DNA of 19,133 nt, taken from Thermocaproicibacter sp002397355 (GTDB taxonomy: Bacteria > Bacillota > Clostridia > Oscillospirales > Acutalibacteraceae). The notes beneath the pieces are model-generated. The model saw nothing but the letters and a program-made list of their open reading frames with translations, searched no databases and was not told where the DNA came from. Positions 16,864 to 19,133 of this stretch are shown piece by piece (the stretch's first letter is position 1; each line of letters starts with the position of its first letter). Both the position numbers and the translations under genes were made by a program. The DNA lies in contig DAISNS010000029.1 of assembly GCA_036830905.1 (NCBI GenBank), positions 1 to 19,133 of the forward strand. Reading direction: 5' to 3'.

Positions 16864-16968
16864 TACCCCATATGAAAAAACAGTATCAAATCTGTAAACG
16901 TTCCGGCGCACACTTCCGGCCCGACCGCGCCGTGAATCCCCGAAAGGGGTGGTTTTCCCGTACAAATA
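16864..16968 (-). other. Hairpin-rich untranslated stretch: candidate structured leader or small RNA
   Basis: Between the two candidate promoters no convincing gene is seen. The - strand shows a hairpin ACCCC-TTTC-GGGG near 16950-16937, then a larger stem CGGCGC (16932-16927) with GCGCCG (about 16909-16904), then a weak ACAG/CTGT stem followed by TTTTTT (near 16890-16873). The stretch could be a leader of the lipoprotein operon or a short RNA of about 90 bases ending at the T-run. It does not match a riboswitch class that I can recognise. Folding was not run. Confidence 0.35.
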
Positions 16969-16974
16969 GTATTA

Positions 16975-17003
16975 TTTATATAATATATAACTGCATATGA
17001 CAA
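16975..17003 (-). promoter_or_regulatory. Distal sigma-A-type promoter
   Basis: TTGTCA (17003-16998) and TATAAA (16980-16975), each 5/6 to consensus, are separated by exactly 17 bases on the - strand. The spacer is A+T-rich. It points to the hairpin-rich stretch and the lipoprotein gene. The -35 box overlaps the edge of the terminator hairpin at 17002-17030, so one transcript ends where the next can begin. Confidence 0.55.
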
Positions 17004-17030
17004 AAGGCGCCGCTTCTCGCGGTGCCTTTT
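17002..17030. terminator. Symmetric intrinsic terminator hairpin
   Basis: A 12-bp stem (17002-17013 with 17019-17030, one G-U pair) encloses a 5-base loop. The arms end in AAAA/TTTT, so each strand reads a T stretch. The + strand adds a further T-run at 17036-17041. It most likely ended the now-decayed gene at 17110-17531 on the - strand. Confidence 0.7.
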
Positions 17031-17109
17031 GCTCCTTTTTTGCCGATTTCCTAAATTTCGCGTCTCAGAAATTCCGTTCATCATCCCCGGCATCTTTAGG
17101 ACATGTGCT

Positions 17110-17531
17110 TTACCACCTATAATACCAAGCGCTTGTAATGCGACCTCCATTCACCGTTTGATTATAAAAGTGCGACACGTCGTCATGCCATTCTTCCACC
17201 ACTCGAATATAGTTCCCTGACGAGGTCTCCTGAAAACCAATCGCGGAAAAGGAATGTCCAAGATCGCGTGTGTCACCCTCAAAGTTGAGGACACTCGCAT
17301 CTAAGCACAATGGGTTCATTTTGCTTATATTCGCGGTAATCCAACTCCAAGTGGGACTCTCTTTGTAACCATTTCCCGCCCAAACGTTGTAAACGTCATA
17401 TCGTATTGATATGATATTTGCCTCACCTCACTGGAAGCTGAACAAATTACATCTGATCCGATAGGTAATTGACTGCTGCCATTGAAACACGATCCCGCTT
17501 TGTCGGGCAAAATGAGAACTCTAATTTTCAT
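17110..17531 (-). pseudogene. Decayed C39-like cysteine peptidase gene (tentative)
   Basis: No single frame spans this region. The 3' part reads openly from 17427 to 17110 (stop TGA at 17430-17428 just before), giving DVYNVWAGNGYKESPTWSWI, then NPLCLDASVLN and GHSFSAIGFQETSSGNYIRVV, ending in SAWYYRW. The pattern W..I...I....P, a GHS His and GY/GF...Y..V resembles the C-terminal half of C39-like peptidases. Another frame upstream holds CPTKRDRVSMAAVNYLSD, possibly the remnant of the Cys-helix region, and a third frame opens at ATG 17531. At least two frame changes are needed. G+C in lines counted by hand is 42-45 %, against about 70 % in neighbouring genes, suggesting foreign origin. The family call is weak; the broken state is clearer. 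Confidence 0.45.
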
Positions 17532-17623
17532 CTCTGCAGTTAAGTATAGTATGAAAGTCCAAATTTGTAATCAGATGTTCATTCTTTTTAGACAAACATT
17601 TCGTATAACCGGAGAAACAGCGG

Positions 17624-17654
17624 ACCCGTCCCGCACTTTCGTACCGGACGGGCT
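17624..17654 (-). terminator. Candidate terminator of the M14 peptidase gene
   Basis: ACCCGTCC (17624-17631) pairs with GGACGGGCT (17646-17654) about 40 bases after the M14 stop on the - strand. The following - strand bases are CGCTGTTTCTCC, a poor T-run, so efficiency is doubtful. Confidence 0.45.
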
Positions 17655-17694
17655 CGTTTGACAGAATGGGAAAAACGGAGAGGGGCGCCGGCTT

Positions 17695-18969
17695 TCAGGT
17701 CGCCTGCGCCGCGTACAGAAGCATCCCGAGATTTTCGGCGTAGATCTGCGGAAACTGCGAGAGCGGCAGCGGGTTCTGCCCGCTCCCCACCTCGATGGTA
17801 TAGCCGGGGCGGCGGAAATCCTGAATGAACCAATCCTTGTAGCCGGCGTAGGAGGCCGGGCCGGTCGCCTCGTCCAGCGCATAGCCGCTGATGCGCGAGA
17901 GGGCCCTGCCGATCTCCTCCGCCTGCGGGGAGGCAAGATTCATGAAGTTCCAGTAAATCACGCGCCCCTGCGAATGGTAAGCCATCACGAGGCCGATGTT
18001 GCGGCTGCGCGTGAAGGAAACCATGGCACGTGTTTCCGGTTCGGAGACCGGGTACGGACCGGAATAGCGCGTGGGACCGGGGCCGGTGATCCCGAGGGTG
18101 GCCTCCTCCTGTTTCGACTGCTCCCACGCCGCGTTGTAGTTGTGGTTCAGATCGACGCCGCGGATATTCGCTTCCCACGTGCCGGAAAAGTCGGTGCTCC
18201 CGCCGTTCCAGCGGATCAGGTTGGAATAATAGGGATTGTCGGGACTCAGCCCGTTGATGACGAGATTGACGCCGTCCGGGTTGACCATCGGCACAAGCCA
18301 TATGGAAGACTCCGTCCAGAGCTTCCGCGTGTCGTAGCCGCTGAGCAGTTTGCCGAGCGCGCGCGATTTCAGATAATCCTCCGCGAATTTCATCAGGACG
18401 GGTGTCGTGATCCACTCCAGCGCGTGGTGGGAAGCGTTGTAGGCGACGCGTGTCGGTCCCGTGCCGAGGCGGAGGGCAAACAGCGTGTGCCCGAGGACGC
18501 TGAAACCGGCCGAGCCCACCATCAGCGCCGGGTAGCGCGCTTTCAGGCCCTGGATGTTGCGCGTCAGGACCTCATAGGTATAGGCGGTGTCCGTGGAAAC
18601 AACGTCGTAGGAAAACGGCACGATGATGCGCGTGCCGATCATGAGGCGGTCCGGATCCCTTCCCGGATTCGCCGCAGCGATCAGCGCTGGGTCCGTGCCG
18701 TATTTTTGTCCGACGCCGAAAAACGTGTCGCCCTGCCGGATTGCATAGACGTCGTAACCGAGCAGGAACGGATGCAGCGCGTTCCAGGTCGCCGGTCCGA
18801 CGACGCTGTCGGCCGTGAGACCGCGCCACGTCTGGAACTCCCGCACGGCGCGGGCCGTGTCCGGCCCGAAAGCACCGTCCGGCGTGCTGCCGTAGTACCC
18901 CATTTTCCGTAGAACGGATTGGAGTTCCATCACGTCGCTTCCTGTGGAACCCTCTCTCAATATCCTCAT
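17695..18969 (-). CDS. Peptidoglycan-binding / LysM / M14 zinc peptidase (gamma-D-glutamyl-diamino acid endopeptidase-like)
   Basis: A 424-residue enzyme in three parts: a PG_binding_1 domain (about 5-66, GSTGSDVMELQSVLRKMGYY, DGAFGPDTARAVREFQ), a LysM domain (about 74-118, YAIRQGDTFFGVGQKYG) and an M14 carboxypeptidase-type domain (about 129-424). Zinc ligands are His182 and Glu185 (SHHALEWIT) and His332 (YHSQG); the catalytic Glu393 is in YTIEVGSG. The usual DLNRN is DLNHN (273-277), so the substrate carboxylate is held differently, as is common in cell-wall M14 enzymes. Similar LysM-M14 enzymes cut between gamma-D-Glu and the diamino acid in spore peptidoglycan. No signal peptide is visible. 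ATG 18969 has GGGAGGGAG upstream (18985-18977) and starts the first domain, although the frame is open to 19086. Confidence 0.92.
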   Translation of the reverse strand: MRILREGSTGSDVMELQSVLRKMGYYGSTPDGAFGPDTARAVREFQTWRGLTADSVVGPATWNALHPFLLGYDVYAIRQGDTFFGVGQKYGTDPALIAAANPGRDPDRLMIGTRIIVPFSYDVVSTDTAYTYEVLTRNIQGLKARYPALMVGSAGFSVLGHTLFALRLGTGPTRVAYNASHHALEWITTPVLMKFAEDYLKSRALGKLLSGYDTRKLWTESSIWLVPMVNPDGVNLVINGLSPDNPYYSNLIRWNGGSTDFSGTWEANIRGVDLNHNYNAAWEQSKQEEATLGITGPGPTRYSGPYPVSEPETRAMVSFTRSRNIGLVMAYHSQGRVIYWNFMNLASPQAEEIGRALSRISGYALDEATGPASYAGYKDWFIQDFRRPGYTIEVGSGQNPLPLSQFPQIYAENLGMLLYAAQAT

Positions 18970-19003
18970 TGCCGTTCTCCCTCCCGCACTTTCATCCGTT
19001 TCA

Positions 19004-19032
19004 TTTGTATTTCCAACGGAAGAAGAATATTC
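19004..19032 (-). promoter_or_regulatory. Candidate sigma-E-type (sporulation) promoter of the M14 peptidase gene
   Basis: On the - strand GAATATT (19032-19026) fits the known Bacillus sigma-E -35 pattern KMATATT exactly. After 14 bases it is followed by AATACAAA (19011-19004), close to the -10 pattern CATACAnT with two mismatches. The predicted start near 18997 leaves a leader of about 28 bases containing the ribosome site. No good sigma-A promoter is seen here. Assignment is inference from motif and spacing. Confidence 0.4.
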
Positions 19033-19106
19033 CGGTTTCGCCCTTTTCTTTCGGCGGGCCGGGGCCGGTTGGAATGCCGGGGGCAAACGGGCGGTGCGTT
19101 CCGGGG

Positions 19107-19133
19107 AAAAAAAAAGCGGCGGTGCAGAAGGTT
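19107..19133 (-). terminator. Partial intrinsic terminator running off the window edge
   Basis: The - strand reads GCACCGCCGC (19125-19116) followed by nine T (19115-19107). This looks like the 3' arm and T-run of a terminator whose 5' arm lies beyond the end of the window, ending a - strand gene upstream of the M14 gene. Confidence 0.45.

Noticed and set aside
16864..16968. Resemblance of GGGAAAACC plus hairpin to a c-di-GMP-I (GEMM) riboswitch.
   Set aside because: The conserved GGGCAAACC, ACGCAAAGCC and receptor elements do not match beyond a few bases, so I left it as an unclassified structured stretch.
17040..17600. Insertion sequence or attachment-site boundaries around the A+T-rich island.
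   Set aside because: By eye I found no terminal inverted repeats, target-site duplication, tRNA gene, transposase or integrase next to it.

Overview
The window is G+C-rich (above 60 % by eye) and looks like a chromosomal segment of a Gram-positive, low-branching Bacillota, most likely a high-G+C clostridium of the Oscillospirales/Ruminococcaceae type. The reasons are two T-box leaders, strong AGGAGG-type ribosome binding sites, the neighbourhoods recA-recX-rimO-pgsA and DUF1385-prmC, cysE-cysS behind a Cys T-box, a lipoprotein linked to a two-component system, and a LysM/M14 peptidase of the kind found in spore formers. The taxonomic call is inference; no rRNA is present.

Left part (1-7560): two convergent amino-acid operons, each under its own T-box. 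On the + strand a promoter at 81-109 and an isoleucine-type T-box (specifier ATC) precede ilvB-ilvN-ilvA-ridA: acetolactate synthase large and small subunits, threonine ammonia-lyase, and the RidA deaminase that clears the reactive enamine made by IlvA. On the - strand two candidate promoters and a cysteine T-box (specifier TGC) precede cysE-cysS and probably ybaK: cysteine precursor synthesis, tRNA charging, and removal of mischarged Cys from tRNA-Pro. The operons meet at one symmetric hairpin (4445-4473) that can terminate both.

Middle part (7567-16968), all on the - strand: recA with its own promoter, then recX, rimO and pgsA, packed with overlaps or very short gaps. Upstream of that lies a second run: an FG-GAP-type lipoprotein, an OmpR-family response regulator (TTG start), a membrane histidine kinase, a DUF1385 membrane protein and prmC. 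Stop/start overlaps of 4 bases join kinase-DUF1385 and DUF1385-prmC. The lipoprotein has two candidate promoters about 120 bases apart, with a hairpin-rich untranslated stretch between them.

Right part (16975-19133): a 12-bp-stem terminator, then a distinctly A+T-richer island (about 17040-17600) holding the frameshifted remains of what looks like a C39-like cysteine peptidase. Beyond it is a complete peptidoglycan-binding/LysM/M14 metallopeptidase, with a candidate sporulation sigma-E-type promoter just upstream. I see no tRNA, rRNA, CRISPR array, transposase or integrase. Nothing here is clearly an undescribed system. The items most worth a second look are the lipoprotein/two-component module with its structured leader, the decayed peptidase island, the putative sporulation promoter, and the placement of ybaK in a Cys T-box operon.
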